NCBI GenBank assembly: GCA_004551905.1
Contig: SFPL01000041.1
Coordinates: forward strand, 1 to 15,469
DNA from: Lentisphaeraceae bacterium
GTDB lineage: Bacteria > Verrucomicrobiota > Kiritimatiellia > RFP12 > UBA1067
Length of the DNA stretch: 15,469 nt
Reading direction: 5' to 3'
Below are positions 1 to 6,751 of this stretch, piece by piece; the first letter of the stretch is position 1, and each line of letters starts with the position of its first letter. Made by a program: the position numbers and the translations under genes. The notes beneath the pieces are model-generated. The model made no database searches, had not been told where the DNA came from, and saw nothing but the letters and a program-made list of their open reading frames with translations.

Positions 1-39
1 TCAAGGGGGAATCTGCAAAAAAGTCAAAATATGCAGGAC

Positions 40-70
40 GGGCCGGGATGGCGCGACGCCATCCCGGCCC
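40..70 (-). terminator. Intrinsic terminator of the HTH-kinase-kinase operon
   Basis: A perfect 14-bp inverted repeat (40-53 pairing with 57-70, 3-nt loop CGA) begins 27 nt after the stop codon of the last kinase gene. On the minus strand the stem is followed by a T-rich stretch (TTTTGACTTTTTTT, beginning about 10 nt after the stem). The strong GC stem, its position just after an operon and the T tract support a factor-independent terminator. The T tract is further from the stem than in classic examples, so a simple stabilising 3' hairpin is possible. Confidence 0.7.
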
Positions 71-96
71 TGTGGACAAAGGTCGCCTCCTACGGC

Positions 97-963
97 CTAC
101 CTGTGCGAAGAATTAGGGATTTGTAATCCGTGGAGCTTGCCGAGCTCGGCGAGGACGGCGTTGAAGTCCTGCAGCCGCCGGGCGCGGTCCTTCACGCACA
201 TCCGCCGGATAAGCACCGCCACCTCCGCCGGGACGTCGGGGCAGACGTCGCGCGCGTCCGGAACCGGATCCTCGCTCATGATCTCGCGCAGCACCTGGGC
301 GATGTTCCGCCCCGCGTACGGGCAGCGGCCGGTCACCATCTCGAAGAACACGATTCCGAGCGAGTAGATGTCGGCCCGCGCGTCGACGTCGGATGCGTCC
401 ACGATCTGCTCGGGCGAGATGTAGATGGGCGAGCCGAACGCGGCGCCGGCGAGCGTCACCAGCGAGTCCTCGAGATGCACCGCCTTCGCGATGCCGAGGT
501 CGACGAGCTTGGCTGTTCCGTCCGGCTGGAGGATCACGTTCTCCGGCTTGATGTCGCGGTGCACCACGCCGAAGCCCCGCAGGGCCGCCATCGCGTCGGC
601 GAGCTGGGTGACGATCCGCACCGCGCGGTCGACGGCGATGCGGCCGGTGTGGCCGATGGCGACGCGCAGGTTGGAGCCGGGCACGTAGTCCATCACCATG
701 TAGTTCAGCCGCATGTCGAGGTCGTAGCCGCAGTCGTGCACCGTCACGAGGCTCGGGTGGCGCACCTTGGCGCCGATCTTCGCCTCGCGGTAGAGCCGCT
801 TCACGCTCTCCGCATCGCCGGCCGACACCTCGGGATAGAGCACCTTGAGCGCGAAGAGCGTGTCGAGCTCCTCGTGGCGCACCTGGTACACCTCGCCCAC
901 CGCGCCCTTGCCGATGATTCTTACCACCTGGTAGCCGCGGAACACGTCGCCCGGCAGGAACAT
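97..963 (-). CDS. Soluble Ser/Thr protein kinase (PknB-like), distal copy
   Basis: Hanks-type Ser/Thr kinase that transfers phosphate from ATP to protein Ser/Thr. Numbered from the upstream ATG at 987 (296 aa), the glycine loop is 26-33 (GKGAVGEV), the ATP lysine is K48, the helix-C glutamate is E68, the catalytic loop HRDIKPEN is 143-150, the Mg-binding motif is DLG (163-165, a common bacterial variant of DFG), SPE is 191-193 and DIYSLG is 206-211. All catalytic residues are present. It ends shortly after the kinase fold, with no membrane helix or sensor domain, so it should be cytosolic. I prefer the start at 963 (MFLPGDVFRGYQ): it aligns residue for residue with the N-terminus of the neighbouring paralogue and has GAGG six bases upstream. 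The ATG at 987 overlaps the previous stop (ATGA) and is the alternative. Last gene of a three-gene operon. Substrates cannot be read from sequence. Confidence 0.93.
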   Translation of the reverse strand: MFLPGDVFRGYQVVRIIGKGAVGEVYQVRHEELDTLFALKVLYPEVSAGDAESVKRLYREAKIGAKVRHPSLVTVHDCGYDLDMRLNYMVMDYVPGSNLRVAIGHTGRIAVDRAVRIVTQLADAMAALRGFGVVHRDIKPENVILQPDGTAKLVDLGIAKAVHLEDSLVTLAGAAFGSPIYISPEQIVDASDVDARADIYSLGIVFFEMVTGRCPYAGRNIAQVLREIMSEDPVPDARDVCPDVPAEVAVLIRRMCVKDRARRLQDFNAVLAELGKLHGLQIPNSSHR

Positions 964-983
964 ATCCTCCCTCGGCGCGCCGA

Positions 984-1835
984 TCATGCCGCCCCCCCCT
1001 CCGTCCAGTCGACAAGCGACAGCAGCGCCCGCGGCGACCGCACCCGCTCCTCCGGGTCAGCCGCGCACATGAGCCGCACCAGGCCCGCAACCGCCTCGGA
1101 CGCGTCAGGACGGAACTCCCGCACATCCGGCACCGCGTCGCCGCCGATCCGGTCCGCCACCATGCGCACGACGTCGCCGCCAAACGGACGCCGCCCGGCG
1201 AGCATCTCGAAAAGCACCACACCGAGCGAATAGATGTCGGCGCGCACGTCTACCGTCCGCGGATCGAGCATCTGCTCCGGCGCCATGTACGCCAGGGTCC
1301 CTACCATCGCTCCGCCGACGGAACCGCCGGCCTCGGACGGGACGCCGGCCAAGCGCGCGATACCGAGGTCGGAGAGCTTCGGCGCGCCGCCGTCGCCGAT
1401 GAGGATGTTGCCCGGCTTGATGTCGCGGTGGACGATTCCACGGGACGAGACCACCTCTACAAGCGAGGCGAGCGCGCGGACGATCCGAAGCGCCTCCGCC
1501 ACCGGCAGCGCGCCTTCGCTCGCAATCCGCTCCGCCAGCGTGCCGCCGCTCACGTACTCCATCAGCATATAGCAAAGCTCCGTCTCCGGGTCCTCGCCGA
1601 CGTCATAGACCCGCACCAGGTTGGGATGGCGGATCTCCATCGCCGTCGCCGCCTCGCGCACAAAGCGGATGCGGTGCTCGTGGACCTGGGCCAGCTCCGG
1701 CGCGAGGATCTTCGCCGCCGTCTTGAGTCCGCTCCGGCCCGACTCCAGCAGCCAAACCTCGCCGGTCGCCCCCGCGCCCAGCTTCCGCACCACCCGGTAG
1801 TCGCCGAAAGACGATCCTGGAATAAAAGCGCTCAA
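984..1835 (-). CDS. Soluble Ser/Thr protein kinase (PknB-like), proximal copy
   Basis: Second Hanks-type kinase (283 aa), a clear paralogue of the next gene downstream. Motifs are glycine loop GAGATGEV (20-27), lysine K42, helix-C glutamate E61, HRDIKPGN (136-143), DLG (156-158), APE (185-187) and DIYSLG (200-205), so it should be catalytically competent. It is almost only kinase domain, with no transmembrane or extracellular sensor. The start is TTG at 1833-1835, overlapping the TGA of the upstream regulator gene (TTGA). GGGAGG lies 5 nt before it, which supports the unusual start codon and translational coupling. The last codons contain a run of eight G at 992-999 immediately before the junction with the distal kinase. 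Tandem kinases behind an XRE regulator suggest one signalling unit, with sequential or mutual phosphorylation as an untested inference. Confidence 0.93.
   Translation of the reverse strand: MSAFIPGSSFGDYRVVRKLGAGATGEVWLLESGRSGLKTAAKILAPELAQVHEHRIRFVREAATAMEIRHPNLVRVYDVGEDPETELCYMLMEYVSGGTLAERIASEGALPVAEALRIVRALASLVEVVSSRGIVHRDIKPGNILIGDGGAPKLSDLGIARLAGVPSEAGGSVGGAMVGTLAYMAPEQMLDPRTVDVRADIYSLGVVLFEMLAGRRPFGGDVVRMVADRIGGDAVPDVREFRPDASEAVAGLVRLMCAADPEERVRSPRALLSLVDWTEGGAA
992..999. repeat. G8/C8 homopolymer at the kinase-kinase junction
   Basis: Eight consecutive C on the plus strand (G on the coding strand) sit in the last codons of the proximal kinase. They overlap the Shine-Dalgarno area of the ATG at 987 for the distal kinase. 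Slippage would alter the last few residues and the stop/start overlap, not the kinase domain. Confidence 0.6.
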
Positions 1836-2218
1836 CGCGGCCTCCCGCTGCGAATCAGCGGCAGGAGGACGTTGCCGGAGAAGTGCGCAATCTCATCCTC
1901 GTAGCCAATTCCCTTCGGCAGTACCTTCCTTAGCTTCTCCAGCATGTCGGCGATGTGCTCGGCGTAGATCTGCGCCCGGATTTCCGGCTGTGCCTCGATG
2001 TCGTCGTAGAACAGCGTCACATTGAGCCCCAACGCCTTCGCGTACGCGGCGACGTCGCCGTAGACGAGATTCGCGTCCGCCGAGCTCTCAAGCCGGCAGA
2101 CCTTCGACTGTGATACGCCCATGCGCTGGGCGACCTGCTTCTGCGAAAGCCCCAGCCGCTCGCGCTCAAAAACGAGCGATCGCGCCGTCCTCCTCAACTC
2201 GTCTGGCATGTCGTTCAT
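1832..2218 (-). CDS. XRE-family helix-turn-helix regulator
   Basis: A 128-aa DNA-binding protein. An N-terminal Cro/C1-type HTH spans about residues 14-65, with the typical pattern RERLGLSQKQVAQRMGVSQSKVCRLES followed by a third and fourth helix. The remaining ~65 residues are charged and helical, with no recognised effector domain. The longer frame starting at 2254 is unlikely, because its first codons lie inside the -35 box. The ATG at 2218 (MNDMPDEL) lies exactly 7 nt after the -10 box, so the mRNA would be leaderless; the ATG at 2209 is an alternative. The stop overlaps the TTG start of the first kinase, so regulator and kinases are one operon. It resembles single-HTH antitoxin or repressor proteins, so autorepression of the operon is a reasonable inference, as is control of its DNA binding by kinase phosphorylation. 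Confidence 0.85.
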   Translation of the reverse strand: MNDMPDELRRTARSLVFERERLGLSQKQVAQRMGVSQSKVCRLESSADANLVYGDVAAYAKALGLNVTLFYDDIEAQPEIRAQIYAEHIADMLEKLRKVLPKGIGYEDEIAHFSGNVLLPLIRSGRPR

Positions 2219-2225
2219 GATGCAT

Positions 2226-2254
2226 AATATATCATATTTATGCGGGTTTTGCAA
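2226..2254 (-). promoter_or_regulatory. Promoter of the HTH-kinase-kinase operon
   Basis: On the minus strand, -35 TTGCAA (2249-2254) and -10 TATATT (2226-2231) are separated by exactly 17 nt, with an extended -10 TG one base upstream of the hexamer. The -10 ends 7 nt before the ATG at 2218, so transcription should begin at or next to the start codon. Confidence 0.75.
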
Positions 2255-2292
2255 TTGTAGGCTTATGAATATTCTTATTCTGCATCATTTTT

Positions 2293-2305
2293 GGGGACAG
2301 TCCCC
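2293..2305. repeat. Short palindrome GGGGACAGTCCCC in intergenic space
   Basis: A 13-nt perfect palindrome with a single central base lies between the 3' end of the NagX-like gene and the regulator promoter, preceded by five T on the plus strand. The minus-strand transcript has no T run after it, so it is not a convincing terminator for the NagX-like gene. Its form resembles the REP-like GGGGACNGTCCCC repeats I associate with IS200-type (Y1) transposase families in other bacteria. That link is recollection, not something the window proves. Confidence 0.4.
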
Positions 2306-2329
2306 TCAATTTCTTGTTCAACCTTTCAA

Positions 2330-3472
2330 CTATACCTTGAGGAAGACCTTACGCCTGTAGAACGCGTACAGCACAACCCAGCAGACCACCTGCAAGGCGA
2401 GCGAGTTCGCGAACAACCCCCAGGACTCCGCCGCCTTCGAGACAAGCCCCTTGAGGAAATATGCCTTCAGCGCGTCGATGACGCCGATTCGCATCAGCAT
2501 ATAGATCGCGATGGAGTTCATGCCGATCACCTTGAAATAGAACGCCCATCTCGACCAGCCCTTGACGTCGACGACCCAGTAGAAGACGGCCAGCATCGCG
2601 AACGAATACGCCGCAGTGACAAGAACGAAGGAGCTCGTCCACAGCGCCTTGACGATCGGCATCCCGAGAACGAACATGAAGACGAACCCGGCGACAAGCA
2701 TTGCGCCCGAGGCATACAGGAGGAGAATCGTCTTGCGGACGCCGCTCCAGCGCGACGAGACAAGGACGGAGCCTGCCGACATTCCGAGCATGGCGAGCGC
2801 TATGCCCGGCGGTATGGAGAACAGGGATTCCGGGTCGTAGACTCCCTTGACGTAGATGTAGTTCGGCATGACGGTCCGGTCCAGCCACGAGATGACGTTC
2901 CACTCCTGCGAGAAGAGGTCCGCCCCCGCCGGCGCATCTGGCGCCCCCGTAAACGCGAGCAGCAGCCAGTAGCCGACGAGAACCGCCGCCACGACCAGCC
3001 CGCGAAGCAGCGGCTTCCTCACGTGCATGTAGAGAAGCGCCGCCACGCCCCACGAAACGCCGATTTGGCCCAGAACGCTGGGAATGCGAAATTCGCCCGT
3101 GAATCCAAGCACTCCCCCGATCGTCATGCCCAGGAAGAAAAGCACCAGCGCCCGCTTCACAACCCTCAAATGGATCATCGGCGACGTCAATCCGCGTTTC
3201 CGCTGCGACGCAAGCGAGAACGGCCAGGACACGCCGGCGAGGAAAAGGAACAGCGGGAAGATCGTATCATGGTGGGCGAGTCCAGCCCATGGAACATGCG
3301 CCATTTGCCGGGCAAGCCAGCAATCGCCGAACCCGAACCCCTTGCACAGCCCGGCTATGATCCCCGAGCCGCCGGTGATGAAGAACATGTCAAAGCCCCG
3401 AAGCGCGTCGATCGACGCCAACCTGCCGCCATGCGACTTTGCATCAATTGAGTTATCCATAGTGTCGTTCAT
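2330..3472 (-). CDS. NagX-like membrane acyltransferase (DUF5009/COG4299)
   Basis: A 380-aa polytopic membrane protein with about ten hydrophobic segments, related to human heparan-alpha-glucosaminide N-acetyltransferase and bacterial NagX. Family landmarks are RLASIDALRGFDMFFI (17-32), the loop HVPWAGLAHHDTIFPLFLF (59-77) with the conserved His-Asp pair, RIPSVLGQIG (129-138), YDPESLFSIPP (212-222), PIVKALWTSSFVL (272-284) and GMNSIAIYM (317-325). The family is thought to acetylate an amino-sugar or carry out a related transmembrane acyl transfer in chitin or glycosaminoglycan use; the substrate here is unknown. It is a single-gene unit with its own extended -10 promoter. The start is uncertain: the ATG at 3472 has AAGGAG only one base away, while the ATG at 3460 (M5) has it about 13 bases away. 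Length fits the family. Confidence 0.88.
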   Translation of the reverse strand: MNDTMDNSIDAKSHGGRLASIDALRGFDMFFITGGSGIIAGLCKGFGFGDCWLARQMAHVPWAGLAHHDTIFPLFLFLAGVSWPFSLASQRKRGLTSPMIHLRVVKRALVLFFLGMTIGGVLGFTGEFRIPSVLGQIGVSWGVAALLYMHVRKPLLRGLVVAAVLVGYWLLLAFTGAPDAPAGADLFSQEWNVISWLDRTVMPNYIYVKGVYDPESLFSIPPGIALAMLGMSAGSVLVSSRWSGVRKTILLLYASGAMLVAGFVFMFVLGMPIVKALWTSSFVLVTAAYSFAMLAVFYWVVDVKGWSRWAFYFKVIGMNSIAIYMLMRIGVIDALKAYFLKGLVSKAAESWGLFANSLALQVVCWVVLYAFYRRKVFLKV

Positions 3473-3486
3473 TCTCCTTGCCGCGT

Positions 3487-3495
3487 ATTATACCA
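3487..3495 (-). promoter_or_regulatory. Extended -10 promoter of the NagX-like gene
   Basis: TGGTATAAT on the minus strand, inside the 16-mer TTTTGGTATAATACGC (3483-3498) that recurs exactly upstream of the xylanase gene. No convincing -35 box is visible. Predicted transcription start is near 3479, giving a leader of only about seven bases. Confidence 0.7.
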
Positions 3496-3720
3496 AAAGT
3501 GGCGGGGGCGCGGCGTCGCGGGGAGCGGGTATTCGGATCCGTCCGCCCGCAACCTTGGAGATTCGGCCGGCATGGATGGACTCGTAGCAGCCGAGCATGG
3601 CCTGGATCGTCTCCTTGTGCCACTTCAGGTTGATGGATCGTCCGGCATGTCCGACGTCGTCACCGGCCGCTTGTCCACCTTCGCCCGGCCGATGATGTTC
3701 CTGTTCCCTCCGTTTCCATT
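3488..3720 (-). pseudogene. Frameshifted C-terminal relic, possibly Gfo/Idh/MocA-like oxidoreductase
   Basis: Between the RraA-family gene and the NagX-like gene there is GC3-rich, protein-like sequence in two successive frames. The upstream part reads NGNGGNRNIIGR, AKVDKRPVTTSDMPDD and then meets a TGA. About one base out of frame, the sequence continues as INLKWHKETIQAMLGCYE, SIHAGRISKV, then a low-complexity tail to a TAA inside the NagX-like promoter. The HKETIQAMLGCYESIHAGRI segment is reminiscent of the last helix and strand of Gfo/Idh/MocA sugar dehydrogenases, which would suit this sugar-acid operon, but the match is by eye. It has no start codon and lacks the N-terminal domain. I read it as the decayed end of a former operon gene. 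Confidence 0.4.
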
Positions 3721-3728
3721 GTCAATTG

Positions 3729-4484
3729 TCAGAAGTAGCCGCCCTTGTCGATGATCTCCGAGATGGTGTCGCCCTGGCGCACCCAGGAGAAGATGTCGAC
3801 CTCGTTGCGCTCGATGCCCTCGGCGCGCAGGAGAACCTCGTAGGCGATCTCGCGCGGGATGCAGATGACGCCGTCGATGTCGCCCATGATGATGTCGCCG
3901 GGCCTGACCGTCACCTTGCCGATCCTGACCGGCACCTGGTAGTGGGTGATCATGCAGCGGCCAAGCGAGCCGTTGGAGACGCGGTACTTGTAGAAGACAG
4001 GGAAGTTCTGCTCGAGAATCTGCTTGGTGTCGCGGATGCCGCCGGCGATCACCGCGCCGCGAATGCCCTTGGTGATGGCGGTCGCGGTCATCACGCCGCC
4101 CCAGAGGCTGGCCTCGACGTCATCGGATGTGTCCCAGACCACGACGCCGTTCGGCTTGAACTCGTCGAGCATCTGGGCGCGGAAGGTCATCTCGCCCTCG
4201 ATCATGCAGTTGGGTGCCGACTTCACCGTGAACGCCTCGCCGCAGACTACCATCTCGTCGCGGAGCGGCATGATCTCGTGCGGGAGGTTCTGGTCGAGAA
4301 GCGTGAACTCGCGCATCACGTCGTTGACACAGCCGGTGTAGAGCTTCTCAAACCGCTCGCAGAGCTCCTTCACCGGAATCGGGAATTCGTTCGAGGGGAT
4401 GTGCTGTCGCTTGGCGATGAGCTTGTCGAGCTTCATGAGCCCCGCCTCCTTCGCCTTGGTCTTCATGTCTGCCAGTGATGCCAT
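3729..4484 (-). CDS. RraA/HMG-aldolase family protein
   Basis: A 251-aa member of the RraA-like family (once annotated dimethylmenaquinone methyltransferase). Characterised members are class II pyruvate aldolases, such as 4-hydroxy-4-methyl-2-oxoglutarate aldolase, or oxaloacetate decarboxylases. Conserved elements are VWDTSDDVEASLWGG (116-130), the core GIRGAVIAGGIRDT (140-153) with the substrate/metal Arg-Asp pair R151-D152, and GDIIMGDIDGVICIP (196-210). The start at 4484 is firm: AAAGGAGG lies 7 nt upstream. It is the last intact gene of the xylanase operon, about 200 nt after the SDR gene, with a mobile-element relic in between. In this context it probably cleaves or decarboxylates a 2-oxo acid made by the dehydratase and dehydrogenase. 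It could also be a non-catalytic RraA-like protein, but that is less likely because the Arg-Asp pair and glycine-rich core are kept. Confidence 0.85.
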   Translation of the reverse strand: MASLADMKTKAKEAGLMKLDKLIAKRQHIPSNEFPIPVKELCERFEKLYTGCVNDVMREFTLLDQNLPHEIMPLRDEMVVCGEAFTVKSAPNCMIEGEMTFRAQMLDEFKPNGVVVWDTSDDVEASLWGGVMTATAITKGIRGAVIAGGIRDTKQILEQNFPVFYKYRVSNGSLGRCMITHYQVPVRIGKVTVRPGDIIMGDIDGVICIPREIAYEVLLRAEGIERNEVDIFSWVRQGDTISEIIDKGGYF

Positions 4485-4564
4485 TTTGTTTCCTCCTTTG
4501 TGATGTTTTCAAGCCGCGAAGATCGCAAAGACGTTTAGGGTTTGTCTCGCGACAACGCCAACTT

Positions 4565-4621
4565 TCAGCACTGAAATTTCTCTGCCCCAAAGTTTATGAC
4601 GAGTCCATACTCGATCTTCAT
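4565..4621 (-). pseudogene. GxxExxY protein C-terminal remnant (18 codons)
   Basis: ATG (4619-4621) to TGA (4565-4567). The 18 residues carry the YGLVINFGA signature seen near the C-terminus of GxxExxY-family proteins. The GxxExxY motif itself and the rest of the ~125-residue domain are missing, so it cannot be functional. Confidence 0.5.
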
Positions 4622-4639
4622 ATTCCGTCATTCCAACCT

Positions 4640-4677
4640 CCTTGGCATCCTTTGCGTCCTTTGCGTTCTTTGCGGCT
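4640..4677 (-). repeat. GCAAAGRAY 9-nt tandem repeat
   Basis: On the minus strand, GCAAAGAAC, GCAAAGGAC, GCAAAGGAT and the degenerate GCCAAGGAG follow AGCC. This is the right-hand terminal part of the element described at 4512-4677. Similar CGCAAAG arrays flank GxxExxY genes in other genomes, as I recall. Confidence 0.6.
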
Positions 4678-4685
4678 AAACAAAA

Positions 4686-5390
4686 TCACCCCGGAAGGCC
4701 TAGGCCGCCGTCGACCGCGATCGTCGCGCCCGTGATGTAGCGCCCCGCGTCGGACGCCAGAAGAAGCGCCGCGCCCGCGGCATCCTCCGGCACGGCGTAG
4801 TCGTGCATCGGAATTGCCGCGGCGACCTTGGGACCGTACACCGGATCGGCGAGGCATTCGCGGTTGCGGTCGGTGTTGAAGACGCCCGGGCAGAGGTTGT
4901 TGACCGTGATGCCCTCCGGCGCGACCTGCCGCGCAACGCCGCGTACGAGGTTCTCCTGGGCGGATTTCGTCGCCGCATAGACGCACATGTCGGGATGCGG
5001 ACGGCGTTCGTTCACCGAGCCGACGACGATGAGGCGTCCCCACTTCTGCGCCTTCATCTTCGGATAGCAGCGCTGGAACATCCGGAGCGTCGCGAAGAAG
5101 TTGACCTGCATCTCCTTCTGCGCCTCGTCGAGCGGGAACTCCGTCCACGGGATCTTCGCCTGAATCGACGCATTGGCAACGAGAATGTCCGGCAACTCCC
5201 CGTTCTTCTCCAGTTCGTCGAAGAACCGGTCGATCGCCTTCGAATCCGCAAGGTCGCATACCTTCGTGTTGTGACGGATCACCTTCGCGCCGTATTCCTC
5301 GAACGCGTCGCCGATCGCCTTGCCGATTCCGCGCGTCGAGCCAGTCACCAGCGCAGTCTTCCCCGTCAAATCGAATTTTTCCCTGATCAT
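4686..5390 (-). CDS. SDR-family NAD(P)-dependent oxidoreductase
   Basis: A 234-aa classical short-chain dehydrogenase/reductase. The Rossmann nucleotide motif TGSTRGIG is at 16-23, the acidic/Leu region CDLADS at 45-50, the NAG-equivalent NAS at 73-75, the structural Asn in VNFF at 96-99, the catalytic Ser at 125 (GSV) and YxxxK at 138-142 with Lys 142. PG follows at 168-169, and the C-terminus IAVDGGLG is typical of 3-oxoacyl/sugar-acid dehydrogenases. The start at 5390 overlaps the upstream enolase-family stop by one base (TAATG), with AGGAGG 8 nt upstream, so the genes are translationally coupled. The context suggests oxidation or reduction of a 2-keto-3-deoxy sugar acid. The family alone cannot give the substrate, so it could equally be a gluconate 5-dehydrogenase-like enzyme. 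Confidence 0.9.
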   Translation of the reverse strand: MIREKFDLTGKTALVTGSTRGIGKAIGDAFEEYGAKVIRHNTKVCDLADSKAIDRFFDELEKNGELPDILVANASIQAKIPWTEFPLDEAQKEMQVNFFATLRMFQRCYPKMKAQKWGRLIVVGSVNERRPHPDMCVYAATKSAQENLVRGVARQVAPEGITVNNLCPGVFNTDRNRECLADPVYGPKVAAAIPMHDYAVPEDAAGAALLLASDAGRYITGATIAVDGGLGLPG

Positions 5391-6712
5391 TACGACCACC
5401 TCCTGTCGTTGGACCACTCGCGGTCCCACTCCTTCGTGGGCGTCCACGGCGGCGGGAAGTCCTTGCAGGCCTGCTTCTTGACGAGCTTCTCGTTCAGCTC
5501 GTCGATGCCAAGGCCCGGCTTCGTCGGAACCTTGATGAATCCGCCCTTGTAGGACAGCGCGGGCTTCACCAGGTCGCCCCACCACGGAACATCCACGGAA
5601 TGCAGCTCGAGCGCCATGAAGTTGCGCGTCGCCGCCGCCACATGCACCGCGGCAAGGCAGGCGATGGGCGACTCGGCCATGTGGATGTTCATCTGCACGC
5701 CGTAGTCCTCGGCCATGTCGCCGACCTTCTTCGTTTCGGCGATGCCGCCGCAGGTGAGCAGGTCGGGATGGACCACCGCGAGCGCATGCGATTCCAAGAG
5801 CGGCTTGAAGTCCTCCTTAAGGTAGATATCCTCACCCGTCCCGAGCGGCGTGGATGTCGCGGCGTGGAGCTCGCGCCACTGCTCGACGTTGCGCCAGGGG
5901 AGGACGTCCTCCGCCCACGAAAGATGGTATTTCTCGAGGCGTCTGAGCAGCTGCACGCAATCCTCGTAGGGGATGTGCCCGAGGTGATCGATGGCGAGGG
6001 GCACCTCCCAGCCGATTACCTCGCGCACGTCCGCCATGTACTTCTCGAGATAGTCGAGGCCGGTCTCGGTGATGTGGATGCCGGTGTGACCGTGTGCCGT
6101 CGTAAAGAGCTCAAACGCCTCGCCGCGCATCGACCTTGGGTCGATGGAGCCGTGCGGCGTCTGGACCACGTGTTTCATCTTCCGCATGTAGTCGAGGTAG
6201 CCCAAGGGCGCGATCAAAGCGTTCTTGACGTTGGTGAGGAGCTCGATGCCGAGGTCCATCTTGAGGAAGGTGAAGCCCATCTTCATGCGCTCTTTGAGCG
6301 CCGCGCCCATGTCGCGCCCACCGCCCTCGGAGTCGGTGTCGCAGTAGCAGCGGATTTCGTCGCGCCACTTGCCGCCGAGCAGCTGCCACACGGGGACGCC
6401 CCACGCCTTGCCGCAAAGGTCCCAGCACGCCAGCTCGACCGCGCAGACGCCACCGGCCTGGCGCGAGTCGCCGCCGAACTGCTTGATGCGGCGGAAGATC
6501 TTCTCGACATTGCACGGGTTTTCGCCGAGGATGCGCGACTTCAGCATCGCCGCGTAGGTGCGGGAGCTCGCGTCGCGGACTTCGCCATAGCCGACGAGTC
6601 CCTGGTTGGTATAGAGCTTCATCAGCGTGCACCGCTTGGGCGCGCCGTCGATGTCGGCAAAGCGCATGTCGGTGATCTTCAGCGTCGCCGGATTGATCTT
6701 GTTGATGTTCAT
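5390..6712 (-). CDS. Enolase-superfamily sugar-acid dehydratase (mandelate racemase/MLE family)
   Basis: A 440-aa protein with the two-domain architecture of the mandelate racemase/muconate lactonizing family. The N-terminal capping domain spans about 1-125, including GYGEVRDASSRTY and the VELACWDLCGK helix, and a modified TIM barrel follows. Visible catalytic elements are KMD (151-153), the Mg ligands D242 (AIDHLGH), E268 (WAEDV) and E294 (GTGEDIY), and H344 in NIHMAESP. Such enzymes abstract the alpha proton of a carboxylate and usually dehydrate acid sugars (galactonate, mannonate, fuconate and similar). Residues ~155-220 form an extended, His-rich insertion (TPHGSIDP, AHGHTGIHIT) that may shape the substrate pocket. 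The Shine-Dalgarno is weak. The gene lies 39 nt behind the xylanase gene, so it is probably co-transcribed. Dehydratase is more likely than racemase from the SDR and RraA partners, but the substrate is not determined. Confidence 0.87.
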   Translation of the reverse strand: MNINKINPATLKITDMRFADIDGAPKRCTLMKLYTNQGLVGYGEVRDASSRTYAAMLKSRILGENPCNVEKIFRRIKQFGGDSRQAGGVCAVELACWDLCGKAWGVPVWQLLGGKWRDEIRCYCDTDSEGGGRDMGAALKERMKMGFTFLKMDLGIELLTNVKNALIAPLGYLDYMRKMKHVVQTPHGSIDPRSMRGEAFELFTTAHGHTGIHITETGLDYLEKYMADVREVIGWEVPLAIDHLGHIPYEDCVQLLRRLEKYHLSWAEDVLPWRNVEQWRELHAATSTPLGTGEDIYLKEDFKPLLESHALAVVHPDLLTCGGIAETKKVGDMAEDYGVQMNIHMAESPIACLAAVHVAAATRNFMALELHSVDVPWWGDLVKPALSYKGGFIKVPTKPGLGIDELNEKLVKKQACKDFPPPWTPTKEWDREWSNDRRWS

Positions 6713-6751
6713 AAGGTTGGCAAATAAATGGTGGTAGGTGTTGGCATTCAG

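Larger units (their letters stand above)
4512..4677. mobile_element. MITE-like, internally deleted GxxExxY-type element
   Basis: The ~200-nt gap between the SDR and RraA-family genes is bounded by imperfect inverted repeats: AGCCGCGAAGATCGCAAAG on the plus strand at the left end (from 4512) and AGCCGCAAAGAACGCAAAG on the minus strand at the right end (to 4677). The right end continues as four 9-nt units of the form GCAAAGRAY. Inside, a minus-strand frame (4565-4621) reads MKIEYGLVINFGAEKFQC and stops. YGLVINFGAxKF is the characteristic C-terminus of GxxExxY proteins (PDDEXK_3-related). A TTTCAG-CA-CTGAAA hairpin overlaps the end of this frame. I infer a GxxExxY unit that lost its central coding part. 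Confidence 0.6.

Noticed and set aside
113..1222. Minus-strand 369-codon frame overlapping both kinases
   Set aside because: Out-of-frame reading of the two kinase genes; Arg/Gly-rich with no kinase motif.
2219..2254. Longer N-terminus of the XRE regulator
   Set aside because: These codons coincide with the -35 and -10 boxes and would not be transcribed from that promoter.
2293..2305. Terminator of the NagX-like gene
   Set aside because: On the minus strand the stem is followed by A residues, not T.
2291..3451. Long plus-strand frame (386 codons)
   Set aside because: It is antisense to the NagX-like gene, which has clear family motifs, a promoter and membrane segments. The frame has a highly charged His/Arg/Asp-rich composition typical of GC-rich antisense reading.
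4640..4677. CRISPR-like short repeats
   Set aside because: Units are 9 nt, directly adjacent and without spacers; they fit a GxxExxY-flanking array.
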